Part shown: piece by piece, positions 26,697 through 36,021 of the stretch | How positions within the stretch are numbered: position 1 is the first letter of the stretch | Layout of the letters: every line of letters starts with the position of its first letter | Source: Winogradskyella litoriviva | GTDB lineage: Bacteria; Bacteroidota; Bacteroidia; Flavobacteriales; Flavobacteriaceae | Assembly (NCBI RefSeq): GCF_013249065.1 | Contig: NZ_JABRWQ010000005.1 | Location: 363,003-427,002, forward strand | Length of the DNA stretch: 64,000 bases | Direction of reading: 5' to 3' | Program-made: the position numbers and the translations under genes | The notes under the pieces: model-generated | Seen by the model: the letters and a program-made list of their open reading frames with translations, nothing else | Told to the model about the DNA's origin: nothing | The model's database searches: none

Positions 26697-28178
26697 TTAA
26701 GGTTTATTAAATGATAAGCGTTTATTGCTTTTTTTGCCTGTTAGACTCATTTTAATAGATTTTTCAAATTCAATTTTTTGTGGGATTTTGTAATGTGATA
26801 AATGTTTAGAGCATTCTTGGAGTATTTTTATTTTCAGTTTTTTCTCATCATTACTATCTTTTAGTACAACGGTTGCAAGAATTGCTTCGCCTAATAAATC
26901 GTCATCCAAACCTGTTATTGTACAATCAACAACTTCTGGGACTGATAGAATAACAGCCTCAATTTCTTTAGGGCTAACTCTTTTGCCGCCTACTTTTATG
27001 ATTTCTTTTTTTCTTGCCATAATGTAGAAAAACCCATCTTCGTCCATTTTGGCAACGTCACCTGTATGTAACCATCCATTTTTAATAGCAAAATCTGTTT
27101 CTTTTATATTCTTAAAATAGCCGAGCATTATGTTTTCTCCTCTTGCAAGTAATTCGCCTTCTTCATTTATTTCTGCAGTTTCACCTTTAGGGTTTACAAC
27201 TTTTAACTCTACGTTTGGGATGGCTTTACCTATTGAACTTGTTTTGGTTTTTAAAAATTCTGGTGGTAAGTAAGATAGCCTTGCTGTGGCTTCAGTTTGC
27301 CCATACATTACGTAAAATTCTTTGTTAGGGAAGGCTTTTGTGAACTCTTCAATAAAAATAGCATGCAATTTGCCTCCTGCTTGTGTAATGTATCTTAAAT
27401 CTGGAAATTCTTCAGTTTTAAAGGTTTTCGATTTTTTTAATAATATTTGAAAATGACTTGGTACACCTGCAAAGCCTGTGCATTTATATGTTTTTAAATC
27501 ATTGATAACTGAACCTAAAAAGATGAAGCTGTTATTTAAAACAATAGAGCCTCCAACTTTTAAATGGGTGTGTAAAAGCGATAATCCGTAACAATAGAAG
27601 AACGGAAGAACTACACTTATAATGTCTGTTGAGCTTAGTTTTAAATATTCAATAATAGAATCTGTATTGGCTATAATATTCTTATGACTAAGCATTACAC
27701 CTTTTGGTTCACCTGTAGAACCCGAAGTGAAAATAATTTCTGCTACTCGGTTATTATCAAAATCTAAGTTAAAGTCAACAGGTTGTTGCGTATTTAAAAT
27801 AGATAATGATTTTCGTTCTTCTATTGCATGGATATCTTCATCTAATTTTAATTTGCGTTTTATTCCTTTTGCTATAAAAACGGTTGTACTTTCTGTTTTT
27901 TTAAGGATGTAATCTAAATTACTTTGCTCTATGGCATAATTAAGCGGAACACATGTGTTTCCAGATTTTAGAATTCCTAAATAGGCTGTTAAAAAAAACA
28001 CAGAATTCGGACTAATTAATAACACATTTTGGTGTTCGCCAATAGTTTCCTTTAAGTAAGAAGCTATTTTTAAACTGTCGTTGTATAGCTTTTTAAATGA
28101 AATTGTTTCTTTAGAACCCAACAAGAAATCCTTTTCTAGGTCTTTAGTTGAATTGAATAGGTAGTCAAAAACATTCAT
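26697..28178 (-). CDS. AMP-forming acyl/aminoacyl ligase (adenylate-forming enzyme)
   Basis: ANL-superfamily ligase that activates a carboxylic acid with ATP, probably loading it on the acyl carrier protein encoded at 31283-31531. The P-loop-like FTSGSTGEPKG lies at about 148-158, with YGQTEAT, GWLHTGDVAKMDEDGF and the hinge REEIIKVGGKRVSP-like KKEIIKVGGKRVSP. The C-terminal lysine region reads SLTGKKSNK. The length of 493 is normal for stand-alone ligases. The substrate is not predictable. It is 11 bp downstream of the NAD synthase-like gene on the same strand, the last gene of a five-gene module. Confidence 0.87.
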   Translation of the reverse strand: MNVFDYLFNSTKDLEKDFLLGSKETISFKKLYNDSLKIASYLKETIGEHQNVLLISPNSVFFLTAYLGILKSGNTCVPLNYAIEQSNLDYILKKTESTTVFIAKGIKRKLKLDEDIHAIEERKSLSILNTQQPVDFNLDFDNNRVAEIIFTSGSTGEPKGVMLSHKNIIANTDSIIEYLKLSSTDIISVVLPFFYCYGLSLLHTHLKVGGSIVLNNSFIFLGSVINDLKTYKCTGFAGVPSHFQILLKKSKTFKTEEFPDLRYITQAGGKLHAIFIEEFTKAFPNKEFYVMYGQTEATARLSYLPPEFLKTKTSSIGKAIPNVELKVVNPKGETAEINEEGELLARGENIMLGYFKNIKETDFAIKNGWLHTGDVAKMDEDGFFYIMARKKEIIKVGGKRVSPKEIEAVILSVPEVVDCTITGLDDDLLGEAILATVVLKDSNDEKKLKIKILQECSKHLSHYKIPQKIEFEKSIKMSLTGKKSNKRLSFNKP

Positions 28179-28189
28179 AGGATTACGTT

Positions 28190-29170
28190 TTAAAATATAG
28201 GTCGCATTCTTAGGTATGCTGTCGTTTTTCTTTTTCGTTCAAAATTTCTATAGATATTCTCAATATCTTTAGTTGTTCTGCCCATTACTTTGCCAACTTC
28301 ATCTGCAGGATAGTCATTTTCCCAACCATACCAGATTAAATCCATAGATTCAAAAGGCATTTGGTAGAAGAAATCCTCTTGTGTTTGTTCGGCAGTATAA
28401 GTATCTGTAGTTGGTGTTCTGTCAATAATTTCTTGAGGTATACCAATATATTTTGCTATTTGATAAACCTGTGTTTTGTATAAATGACCAATTGGCATTA
28501 CATCTGCGCCACCATCACCATATTTAACAAAAAAGCCTTGTTCTACCTCATGTTTATTTGGCGTGCCAATGACAGCATAATGCAATCTTTCTGCGTGATA
28601 ATACAACATGCTCATTCTGCTACGTTGTTTAAAATTAGTCGATGCTACAATTTGAAGATATTCTTTAACAGGTAGTAGTTTGCTTATCACTTCTCCATCT
28701 GGTTTAATAACTGTAATAGAAAAAGCTGGAGGTAAATTTGAAGCTACGTCTTGCTTAATTTCAATTTTGGCTTTATCAACTTCTGGATTAAAATTGGTAA
28801 TTACTCTTGCTATGGCTTCATCTCTTCTTTTATAACATCCAAAACCATCTAAAGCTTTAGTAATGTCCTCTATTAAAGTTTCGGTAACACCGAATTTGGT
28901 AGCTAATTTTTTTGCTAACATTTTACTGTCGTCACTAGAATCTTGCTCTGGAAGCATAATAGCAGTCACTTTTTTTGGTCCAAAAGCTAGAGCTGATAAT
29001 GCCATACAAACAGAAGAGTCAATGCCACCACTTATACCAATAACAGCACCTCTGCGCTGTAATTTTTTAGACACATCTGTTCTTAATTTAGTTATTATGT
29101 CGTTACAAACGGCTTCAATATTATCGATATGTAAAATATCTTTTGAAAAAGGTTTTCGTGTTGATTTCAT
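28190..29170 (-). CDS. nadE: NAD+ synthase-like (NadE) protein
   Basis: N-type ATP pyrophosphatase. NadE makes NAD+ from deamido-NAD+ by adenylating it and adding ammonia. The PP-loop SGGIDSS (about 47-53) is intact, with AIMLPEQDS, GTPNKHE and KYGDGGAD also present. At 326 residues it is longer than the about 275-residue ammonia-dependent form and lacks the nitrilase glutaminase domain. The location between an AMP-ligase and an AsnB-type amidotransferase raises the chance that it acts in a dedicated biosynthetic pathway rather than as the housekeeping enzyme; I cannot tell which. Confidence 0.83.
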   Translation of the reverse strand: MKSTRKPFSKDILHIDNIEAVCNDIITKLRTDVSKKLQRRGAVIGISGGIDSSVCMALSALAFGPKKVTAIMLPEQDSSDDSKMLAKKLATKFGVTETLIEDITKALDGFGCYKRRDEAIARVITNFNPEVDKAKIEIKQDVASNLPPAFSITVIKPDGEVISKLLPVKEYLQIVASTNFKQRSRMSMLYYHAERLHYAVIGTPNKHEVEQGFFVKYGDGGADVMPIGHLYKTQVYQIAKYIGIPQEIIDRTPTTDTYTAEQTQEDFFYQMPFESMDLIWYGWENDYPADEVGKVMGRTTKDIENIYRNFERKRKTTAYLRMRPIF

Positions 29171-29279
29171 GTGTTTGTTTTTATTAATTTTTAATTGTCA
29201 CATGCTATTCGCAATTAATCATTCGTTTGATTGATAAAAAATTGAACATGCTCGTTTCATAATTAAGTTTTTATAAATT

Positions 29280-31259
29280 TTAGTAATCTAAAATGGTTTT
29301 ATTTAAGGTTACAAGGTCATTTTCTTGTAGTTTTGGTATGGATTGTTTAACATATAAATCATATAATATTTGCGTTGATAGTATTGCAGTGATAGCCATT
29401 TTATCAATTTCTGAAACTTGCTTATTTAGTTTCATTTTTTTAATTAATTGATTCACAAATTTTGGATTGAAAATGCCGAAATTTTTTATTGTCTCGTCCG
29501 AAAGCATTTGTTTTAGGTAAACGGGTAAGTCTTCAGAGAAAAATGTGCTTCTAATTGGTGCTCTGTAGGCTTGTTTTGGTCGGTTTAAGATAGAGTCTGG
29601 CAATCTACCTTTCATAAGATGCTTTAATAGATATTTTTCATTTAAACCATTGAGTTTGAGGTCTGGGTTTAGTTTCATGCAAAATTCTATTACTCTATGG
29701 TCTAAGAAAGGATAGCGTCCTTCTACAGAGTTTGCCATTGCCATTCTATCACCTTGAGAGGATAGAAGGTATTTAGACATAAAGTAATTAAGTTCAATCC
29801 ATTGTGCTTTTGTGAGGTAATCGTAACCTTTAAGTTTGTCACGTAATTGTTCTTCGATTTTAGCAATTGGGTTATAATCATTAATGACTTTTTTGAAATC
29901 ATTAGATAAGAAATTGTTGATTCTAGATGTGTTATTCCATCGTAATAAATGTGAATAAATAGGGGATTTTGTTTCGTTTAGTTTGAAGCCAAAAAACACT
30001 TTTAAGATGGTGCTGTTTGCATTTTTTATTTGAGGAATATATGGGTATAATTTTCTTAATAACAACGGACGGTATTTAGATTGAGTATCTTTGGCCCAAA
30101 AATGTTTGATTTTTGTTTCTTTAAAAATATTATAACCTCCAAAAAGTTCGTCAGCACCTTCGCCTGTAATAACTACTTTAATATTTTGGTCGCGCACGCT
30201 TTTGGCAAGCAAGCTCATTGGTGTTGGTGCTGTTCTTAGTAATGGTGCTTCTGTGTGCCATATTACATTTTTAAAATTTGTTGATATATCGTTTGGGCTA
30301 CATGTTATGCTAGAATGCTCTGTTTTAAAAAAGCCTTGTGCAATAGATTGATAAGATGATTCATCAAAGTCTTTTTCTGTAAAACCAATAGAAAACGTTC
30401 TAAGATTATCTGCGTTTATTTTTTTAATAAATGATGTGGTGATGCTAGAGTCTAATCCACCGCTTAAATAAGCAGCAACTTGAACATCTGCTCTTAATCT
30501 AATTTTAACGGCATCTGTAAAAATGGTTTCAAATTCTTGAGACGCTTCTTTTGCGTTATTAAATTTATATGCACCAGTTTTTTTAATTGGTAATTCCCAA
30601 TATGTTTTTTGGGTTTTAGAATTGGCGTTAATTATCATGTAAGTTCCTGGAGGCAATTCAAAAACATTTTTAAATATGGTGCTATTAGATAAAGGTGTCC
30701 AGAAAGTAAAATATTCAGACAATACTTTTTCTGATATCTTAGCTGTGAAATCTGGAAATTCTAAAAAAGCCTTAATTTCCGATGCAAAAACAAAGGAGCC
30801 ATTTATTTGGGTGTAAAATAGTGGTCGTATGCCAACTCTGTCTCTTGCTAAAAATAATTCTTGTTTATTTTTGTTCCATATGGCAATTGCAAATTGACCA
30901 TTCAGTTTTTTAACAAAATCAGGACCGTATTCCTCGTATAAGTGAATAATGACCTCAGTATCACTGTGTGTTTTAAAAATATATTTTTTTGCCAATAGCT
31001 CCTCTCTGAGCTCTATGTAGTTAAATATTTCGCCATTAAAAACAATCCATAACGAGTTGTTAGAATTAGATAAGGGCATTGTGCCTTTATTTAAATCTAT
31101 AATGCTTAAGCGTACGCTGCCAAGCGCTATTTTGTCAGATAAATAAATTCCACTTTCATCTGGTCCTCTATGCTTAATTCTGGTAAGCATATGTCTTAAA
31201 GTGTTAGTTTTATTATCTGAGCTTGAATTAAAATTATAAAAGCCGGAAATACCACACAT
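29280..31259 (-). CDS. asnB: Asparagine synthase-type glutamine-hydrolysing amidotransferase
   Basis: Class II glutamine amidotransferase fused to an asparagine-synthetase ATP-pyrophosphatase domain. MCGISGFYNF gives the catalytic Cys2, and RHRGPDESGIY-like residues, SDTEVIIHLYEEYG and the PP-loop YLSGGLDSS (about 264-272) are intact. At 659 residues it is longer than E. coli AsnB (554) and close to polysaccharide-cluster amidotransferases. Its neighbours (an ACP 23 bp upstream, a ligase and a NadE-like protein downstream) suggest amidation of a tethered or sugar-linked acid, not only free asparagine synthesis. Confidence 0.9.
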   Translation of the reverse strand: MCGISGFYNFNSSSDNKTNTLRHMLTRIKHRGPDESGIYLSDKIALGSVRLSIIDLNKGTMPLSNSNNSLWIVFNGEIFNYIELREELLAKKYIFKTHSDTEVIIHLYEEYGPDFVKKLNGQFAIAIWNKNKQELFLARDRVGIRPLFYTQINGSFVFASEIKAFLEFPDFTAKISEKVLSEYFTFWTPLSNSTIFKNVFELPPGTYMIINANSKTQKTYWELPIKKTGAYKFNNAKEASQEFETIFTDAVKIRLRADVQVAAYLSGGLDSSITTSFIKKINADNLRTFSIGFTEKDFDESSYQSIAQGFFKTEHSSITCSPNDISTNFKNVIWHTEAPLLRTAPTPMSLLAKSVRDQNIKVVITGEGADELFGGYNIFKETKIKHFWAKDTQSKYRPLLLRKLYPYIPQIKNANSTILKVFFGFKLNETKSPIYSHLLRWNNTSRINNFLSNDFKKVINDYNPIAKIEEQLRDKLKGYDYLTKAQWIELNYFMSKYLLSSQGDRMAMANSVEGRYPFLDHRVIEFCMKLNPDLKLNGLNEKYLLKHLMKGRLPDSILNRPKQAYRAPIRSTFFSEDLPVYLKQMLSDETIKNFGIFNPKFVNQLIKKMKLNKQVSEIDKMAITAILSTQILYDLYVKQSIPKLQENDLVTLNKTILDY

Positions 31260-31282
31260 GTTTTTAAGGTTAAAATGAATGG

Positions 31283-31531
31283 TTACATTTTACTTTCTAT
31301 AAAAGTTAGAATGCTATTTATTGATTGAAAATTCTCAGCCACAAGTTCTTCGTCGCTTGTGTTTATTTTAAATTCTTCGTTTAAGAATTCAATTAAAAAT
31401 AATAAGCCCATTGAGTCTAGGATGCCTTCTTCAAAAATAAGTGTGTCATCCTTAATTTTTTCTACATCATCAAAAGTAGATTCAATAATGTATTTTCGTA
31501 TTATGTCTTTTTTCTCTGTTACTGTATTCAT
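31283..31531 (-). CDS. Acyl carrier protein
   Basis: An 82-residue four-helix carrier with the phosphopantetheine site at Ser40 in GILDSMGLLFLIEFL. The family DSL motif is DSM here, a mild variation common in specialised carriers. It lies between the hexapeptide transferase and asnB genes on the same strand. It probably carries the product of the AMP-ligase at the other end of the cluster and is unlikely to be the main fatty-acid ACP. Confidence 0.88.
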   Translation of the reverse strand: MNTVTEKKDIIRKYIIESTFDDVEKIKDDTLIFEEGILDSMGLLFLIEFLNEEFKINTSDEELVAENFQSINSILTFIESKM

Positions 31532-31591
31532 GTTTTGGGATTTTGCTTTATTAAATATGTGTTATAATAGTATTCTTAATTCTTGTTTTAG

Positions 31592-32185
31592 TTAGCTTCT
31601 TTTTTCGTTAAGAAATTCTTGTTTTTTTACTAACAAATCTTTTGATCTTTTGGTTAGCTTTTTTAGTGGATTTCCAATGTAAATCATCCATGATTCTAGG
31701 TTGGAGCTAACAAGGGATAAAGCACCAACAGAAACACCTTCTCCAATTATTACATTTGGGAGAATTACACAACCAGCACCAATAATTGAGTGCTCATTAA
31801 TTATAACTTCTCCTTTTTTCATGCATTTATAGGCGTTTGGTACTGTGGGATTTGTTAAGAAATGACCAGAATAGTCGTCTGTTTTACTGTATATTTTTAC
31901 GCCTTGAGATAATCCGCTAAAATCTTTTAGTTCTATGCCTTCGCATGCCAGTAAATGACAGAAAGAAGCAATGTGTACATGCGATCCAATTTTTAAATAT
32001 CCACTTTCAGAAGCTATAATTGAGCAAAAAGAATCAATAATTACATTGCTGCCAATTGAAATATTAGGAATGCCTATAATTAAACAATTTTTAGCGATTT
32101 TAACGTTTGTGCCAATTTGCTTAAAGCCTAATAGTTTTAGTTCATTTTCGTGGTAATAGCCAATTTCAAAAGGTGACTTATTCAT
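31592..32185 (-). CDS. Left-handed beta-helix (hexapeptide) acyltransferase
   Basis: Sugar or amino-acid O/N-acyltransferase of the LbH class. About residues 25-165 hold hexapeptide turns (for example IGIPNISIGSNVIIDS, IIGAGCVILPNVIIGEGVSVGA), and a basic C-terminal tail follows. The short N-terminal FKQIG block resembles O-acetyltransferases of polysaccharide loci. It is the first gene of the five-gene minus-strand module, so transcription likely begins in the gap upstream, where a 14-bp palindrome sits. Confidence 0.85.
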   Translation of the reverse strand: MNKSPFEIGYYHENELKLLGFKQIGTNVKIAKNCLIIGIPNISIGSNVIIDSFCSIIASESGYLKIGSHVHIASFCHLLACEGIELKDFSGLSQGVKIYSKTDDYSGHFLTNPTVPNAYKCMKKGEVIINEHSIIGAGCVILPNVIIGEGVSVGALSLVSSNLESWMIYIGNPLKKLTKRSKDLLVKKQEFLNEKRS

Positions 32186-32255
32186 AGGTTGGGTTTTAAA
32201 ATGAATTTTGAATAAATGGATAGTTTAAATGTATAAAAAGGTGTAAAATATTGAA

Positions 32256-32269
32256 CTGATAATTATCAG
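32256..32269. promoter_or_regulatory. Perfect 14-bp palindrome in a divergent intergenic region
   Basis: CTGATAATTATCAG lies 71 bp upstream of the hexapeptide transferase start, within the 290-bp region shared with the divergent M1 peptidase. The size and position suit a dimeric regulator's operator. No matching regulator gene is in the window. Confidence 0.35.
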
Positions 32270-32475
32270 CTTAGTAATTGGCTTTTAAATAGTTTGAGGT
32301 TGTTTTAGGAGTTCGGAAACTGAATTTATTTAAAAGGTGACCAACCTTTGTATTCATATTGTGATTCTTTAATAAAAAGTTAATTAATGACGGCTAATTT
32401 GTTTTTTAGATTTGAGTTATGTGATTTTAGTATTGAATTGCGTAATTTGGTCTCATTCTTGTTTTAAAAACATCT

Positions 32476-34437
32476 ATGAAGCGACTTCTTGCCCTTTTTT
32501 GCCTGTTTATTGCTAGTTTTTCATTCGCTCAGCAAACGGATTATGTGGATTTTTTAAATGTAAATGCTAATATAATTTTGGTACCAGATTCTTTAAAAGT
32601 TACTGGGAAAGTAAAATACAATTTAAAGATGCTTAAAAACTCTGATTCCATTTTTATTGATGCAATAAATATGAAGTTTGAAAATGTTTTGTTGAATAAT
32701 GAACAGGTTGAGTTTAATAATGATTCTAAAAAAATATGGATTAAACATAATTTAAAGAAGGATAGTATTTATAATCTTTCTTTTAAATATATAGCATATC
32801 CTAAAAAAGCACTTTATTTTTTAAATAGAGAAAACGAGCGCAATATTTGGACTCAAGGACAAGGGAAATATACAAGTAATTGGTTGCCAAGTTTTGATGA
32901 TGTTAATGAAAAAGTTGAGTTTGATTTATCATTTATTTCTGAATCAGAATATGAACTTATTTCAAATGGTAAGATGTTAAAAAGAAAATGTGTTCAAAAT
33001 TATTGTGAATGGATTTTTAATATGAAAAAACCAATGTCTAGCTATCTAGTTGCATTAGCCATTGGTAAATACAATAAGAAAACGGAAACTTCTAAAAGCG
33101 GAATTCCATTAGAATATTACTATTACCCAGAAGATTCTTTAAAGTTTGAGCCAACGTATCGTTACTCTAAACAAATGTTCGATTTTTTAGAAGAAGAAAT
33201 CGGCTTTCCGTATCCTTGGCAAAATTATAAACAAGTTCCAGTTCATGATTTCTTGTATGCTGGAATGGAAAATACGAGTCTAACCATCTTTTCAGATGCA
33301 TTTGTAGTTGACTCTATTGGGTTTAATGATAAAAACTATGTAAACGTTAATGCACATGAGTTGGCGCACCAATGGTTTGGTGATTTGGTTACAGCAAAAT
33401 CTGGTAAGCATCATTGGTTACAAGAAGGTTTTGCAACGTATTTTGCTCTTTTGGCCGAACGTGATATTTTTGGTGATGACTATTTTTATTTTAAACTATT
33501 GCAAAATGTCCTCGATTTAAGTCGGCAAGATTTAACAGGTAAAGGCACATCTTTGTTAGACGAAAAGGCAAGTAGTTTAACGTTTTACCAAAGAGGAGCT
33601 TTTGTTCTGCATGCTTTAAAAAATAAGGTTGGCGATGCTGTTTTTAAGAAAGCTGTAAAAAACTACCTTACAAAATATCAGTTTGGTAATGTTGAAACAA
33701 AAGATTTTATTGCTGAGGTGCAAAAAGTATATGGTAAATCTTTAACCAGTTTTGTTAATTATTGGATTGTAAGCAAAGATTTTCCATACGAGCAAGCATT
33801 TGAAATCCTTAAAAAACAATCAAGTTTTGTTAATGAGTATTCAATGATAGATTGTGAAGCAAAATCTTCTAAATGTGCAGAGCAGCTAAAGTATTATGTG
33901 TCAGATGAAGCCAAAGCGAAGATTATTTCGCAAGTACCAGAATTGGTAACAGCAGATACATTTAATAATGGACTTAAAGTAAGGCAAGCTATTGCGCAAC
34001 ATGTTAAAAATATTCCAGAAAATATTAAAACAGAATACGAGTCTTTACTAGATGATGACTCTTACATTACAATTGAAAATGCATTATATAATCTTTGGAC
34101 TAACTTTCCTTTAGAGCGTGCCAAATATCTTTCTAAAACACGAAATATTAGTGGTTTTAGCGATAAAAATATAAGATTATTGTGGATTGTATTAAATTTA
34201 AACACACCTTATTATGAGGCAGATAACAAGTATGAGTTGTTTAATGAATTAAAACAATATACTGGCGCTGGGTATAATGCAGACTTGCAGATAAGTGCTT
34301 TTAATTATTTAAAGCTAATGAAGTCTTGTGATGACGACTGTAAATTAAATTTAGAGAAGGCAAAATCTCATCATAACTGGAGATTGGTTAAGTTTGCAAA
34401 GGAATTATCAGAACAATTAGAAGAAAACAAGGATTAA
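32476..34437 (+). CDS. M1 family metallo-aminopeptidase
   Basis: Exported zinc aminopeptidase. A signal peptide (to about SFSFAQ, residue 19) precedes the N-terminal beta domain. The catalytic domain has the substrate motif YAGMEN (GAMEN variant), zinc ligands His294 and His298 in HELAHQW, and Glu317 in WLQEGFATYF, the exact M1 spacing. The C-terminal helical part (about 430-653) is shorter than in E. coli PepN. Its stop overlaps the next start (TAATG), so it is translationally coupled to the patatin-like gene. Confidence 0.95.
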   Translation: MKRLLALFCLFIASFSFAQQTDYVDFLNVNANIILVPDSLKVTGKVKYNLKMLKNSDSIFIDAINMKFENVLLNNEQVEFNNDSKKIWIKHNLKKDSIYNLSFKYIAYPKKALYFLNRENERNIWTQGQGKYTSNWLPSFDDVNEKVEFDLSFISESEYELISNGKMLKRKCVQNYCEWIFNMKKPMSSYLVALAIGKYNKKTETSKSGIPLEYYYYPEDSLKFEPTYRYSKQMFDFLEEEIGFPYPWQNYKQVPVHDFLYAGMENTSLTIFSDAFVVDSIGFNDKNYVNVNAHELAHQWFGDLVTAKSGKHHWLQEGFATYFALLAERDIFGDDYFYFKLLQNVLDLSRQDLTGKGTSLLDEKASSLTFYQRGAFVLHALKNKVGDAVFKKAVKNYLTKYQFGNVETKDFIAEVQKVYGKSLTSFVNYWIVSKDFPYEQAFEILKKQSSFVNEYSMIDCEAKSSKCAEQLKYYVSDEAKAKIISQVPELVTADTFNNGLKVRQAIAQHVKNIPENIKTEYESLLDDDSYITIENALYNLWTNFPLERAKYLSKTRNISGFSDKNIRLLWIVLNLNTPYYEADNKYELFNELKQYTGAGYNADLQISAFNYLKLMKSCDDDCKLNLEKAKSHHNWRLVKFAKELSEQLEENKD

Positions 34438-35318
34438 TGCGAGCATTAGTAATATCAGGAGGAGGGAGTAAAGGTGCTTTTGCAGGTGGTGTTGCTCAGT
34501 ATTTAATGGAGCGTGAAAACCATAATTACGACATGTTTTTGGGCACCTCTACAGGTAGTCTTCTAGTGCCTCACTTAGCTGTAGGGAAAATAGGTAAGCT
34601 TTACGATATTTTCACTAATGTACAACAACACGATATTTTTAGTGTAAGCCCTTTTATACAAAGAAAAAAAGGTGATAGAGAGTATGTATCTATAGATTTT
34701 ATAAACTCGCTTTGGCAGTTTATGAGACGTAAACGAACTTTTGGAGAAAGTAAAGCGCTTAGAAAGCATATTAGAAAACATGTAACGTACGAGGAGTATT
34801 TACAAATTAGAAAAGAAAAGCATGATGTTGTAGTTACGGTTTCTAATTTATCTATGAATAGAGCAGAGTATAAGTCTATTCAAGAGTGTTCGTATGAAGA
34901 ATTTTGTAATTGGATTTGGATTTCTTGTAATTATATTCCGTTTATGTCTTTGGCAAAAGTTGATGGCTATGAGTATGCAGATGGAGGATTGGGAAGTGTA
35001 ATTCCTATAAGAGAGGCAATACTAAGAGGAGCAACCGAAATTGATGCTATTGTATTAGAAGCTGAAAATTTGGGTAAACAAAAAGTGTTGGGTAAAAATC
35101 CATTTTCCTTAATGATAAGTTTGTTTAGTCATTTATTAAATCAGGTAGAACATAATGACATTATGATAGGAAAGCTAGCAGCAAGAAATAAAGGTGTAAA
35201 GTTGAATTTGTATTATACACCAACAAGTTTAACCGAAAATTCTTTAATTTTTAGTAAGCGATTAATGGAAAAATGGTGGCATGAAGGCTACGATTATGCA
35301 GAAAAACGACATGAATAA
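34437..35318 (+). CDS. Patatin-like phospholipase
   Basis: Cytoplasmic lipid acyl hydrolase of the RssA/patatin class. It has the oxyanion loop GGGSKGAFAGG (8-18), nucleophile Ser38 in GTSTG and Asp182 in ADGG, forming the Ser-Asp dyad. The length of 293 is typical and no signal peptide is seen. It is coupled to the M1 peptidase gene by a one-base overlap. Confidence 0.93.
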   Translation: MRALVISGGGSKGAFAGGVAQYLMERENHNYDMFLGTSTGSLLVPHLAVGKIGKLYDIFTNVQQHDIFSVSPFIQRKKGDREYVSIDFINSLWQFMRRKRTFGESKALRKHIRKHVTYEEYLQIRKEKHDVVVTVSNLSMNRAEYKSIQECSYEEFCNWIWISCNYIPFMSLAKVDGYEYADGGLGSVIPIREAILRGATEIDAIVLEAENLGKQKVLGKNPFSLMISLFSHLLNQVEHNDIMIGKLAARNKGVKLNLYYTPTSLTENSLIFSKRLMEKWWHEGYDYAEKRHE

Positions 35319-35379
35319 GAGTTTTAAATCTTAAAGCGATTAATTACAATATTAAATAACTACCAACTACCAATTACAA

Positions 35380-35901
35380 CTACCACATTTCACTAACTTC
35401 TTCTTTAATAAAAGCAAGAGCAGCATTACTAGGAGCAGGTTTATCCATTAATTCTGTTAGCACAACCTCACGAAGTTTATTCGCAGTATCAGTTTGTTCT
35501 TTCATGGTTGCTTTTCTAATTAGTTGAATCGTTGCGTTTTTTGCTGCCTGAGTTATAGACCAACATTGGTCACTCACATAAATTTGTTGTGATAAATTGT
35601 GTTCATATTCTTGCTCAATAGTTGCAATAAGTAAAGCTTCGTAATCCTCTTTATTAGAGGATGTTGGGTTAACTCTTGTTAATAATTTAGATGGTGATAT
35701 TCGCTCTAAAAAAAGAGCCATACGTTCGTAGGCTTGTAGGCGTAATGGAAAGGTTTCTTTTTGTAAATCTTTCTGTAATAGAAAACGTCTTCTACTATTT
35801 TCATTATCCGTATGCATTTTAAAAAAATAGTAGGCAATAGCGCCAACGACTAGAGCAGGAGCAATGTTAAATATTAGTTCTATTATTTTATCGATATCCA
35901 T
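35380..35901 (-). CDS. Conserved single-pass membrane protein of unknown function
   Basis: I start at the ATG at 35901 (MDIDKIIELIFN), which gives one N-terminal membrane helix (about 10-27; APALVVGAIAYYFF) and a cytoplasmic helical domain of about 145 residues. An upstream in-frame start at 35958 adds a low-complexity stretch with a repeated LFLT unit and is less likely. I recognise it as a type of protein seen widely in Flavobacteriaceae but know no function. Confidence 0.72.
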   Translation of the reverse strand: MDIDKIIELIFNIAPALVVGAIAYYFFKMHTDNENSRRRFLLQKDLQKETFPLRLQAYERMALFLERISPSKLLTRVNPTSSNKEDYEALLIATIEQEYEHNLSQQIYVSDQCWSITQAAKNATIQLIRKATMKEQTDTANKLREVVLTELMDKPAPSNAALAFIKEEVSEMW

Positions 35902-36021
35902 GTGTTTTGTTTTTTGAGTTAAGAATAAATCTTTTTTAGTCAAGAATAAATTCTTCATTTAGCTAAGTTGAAACTTGAGCATGTAAAGTTAATTTATTTT
36001 AAAAATTAAATTGTTAAAACT

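Noticed and set aside
35902..35958. N-terminal extension of the membrane protein at 35380-35901
   Set aside because: It adds a low-complexity segment with a repeated LFLT unit ahead of the membrane helix; the ATG at 35901 gives a more natural N-terminus.
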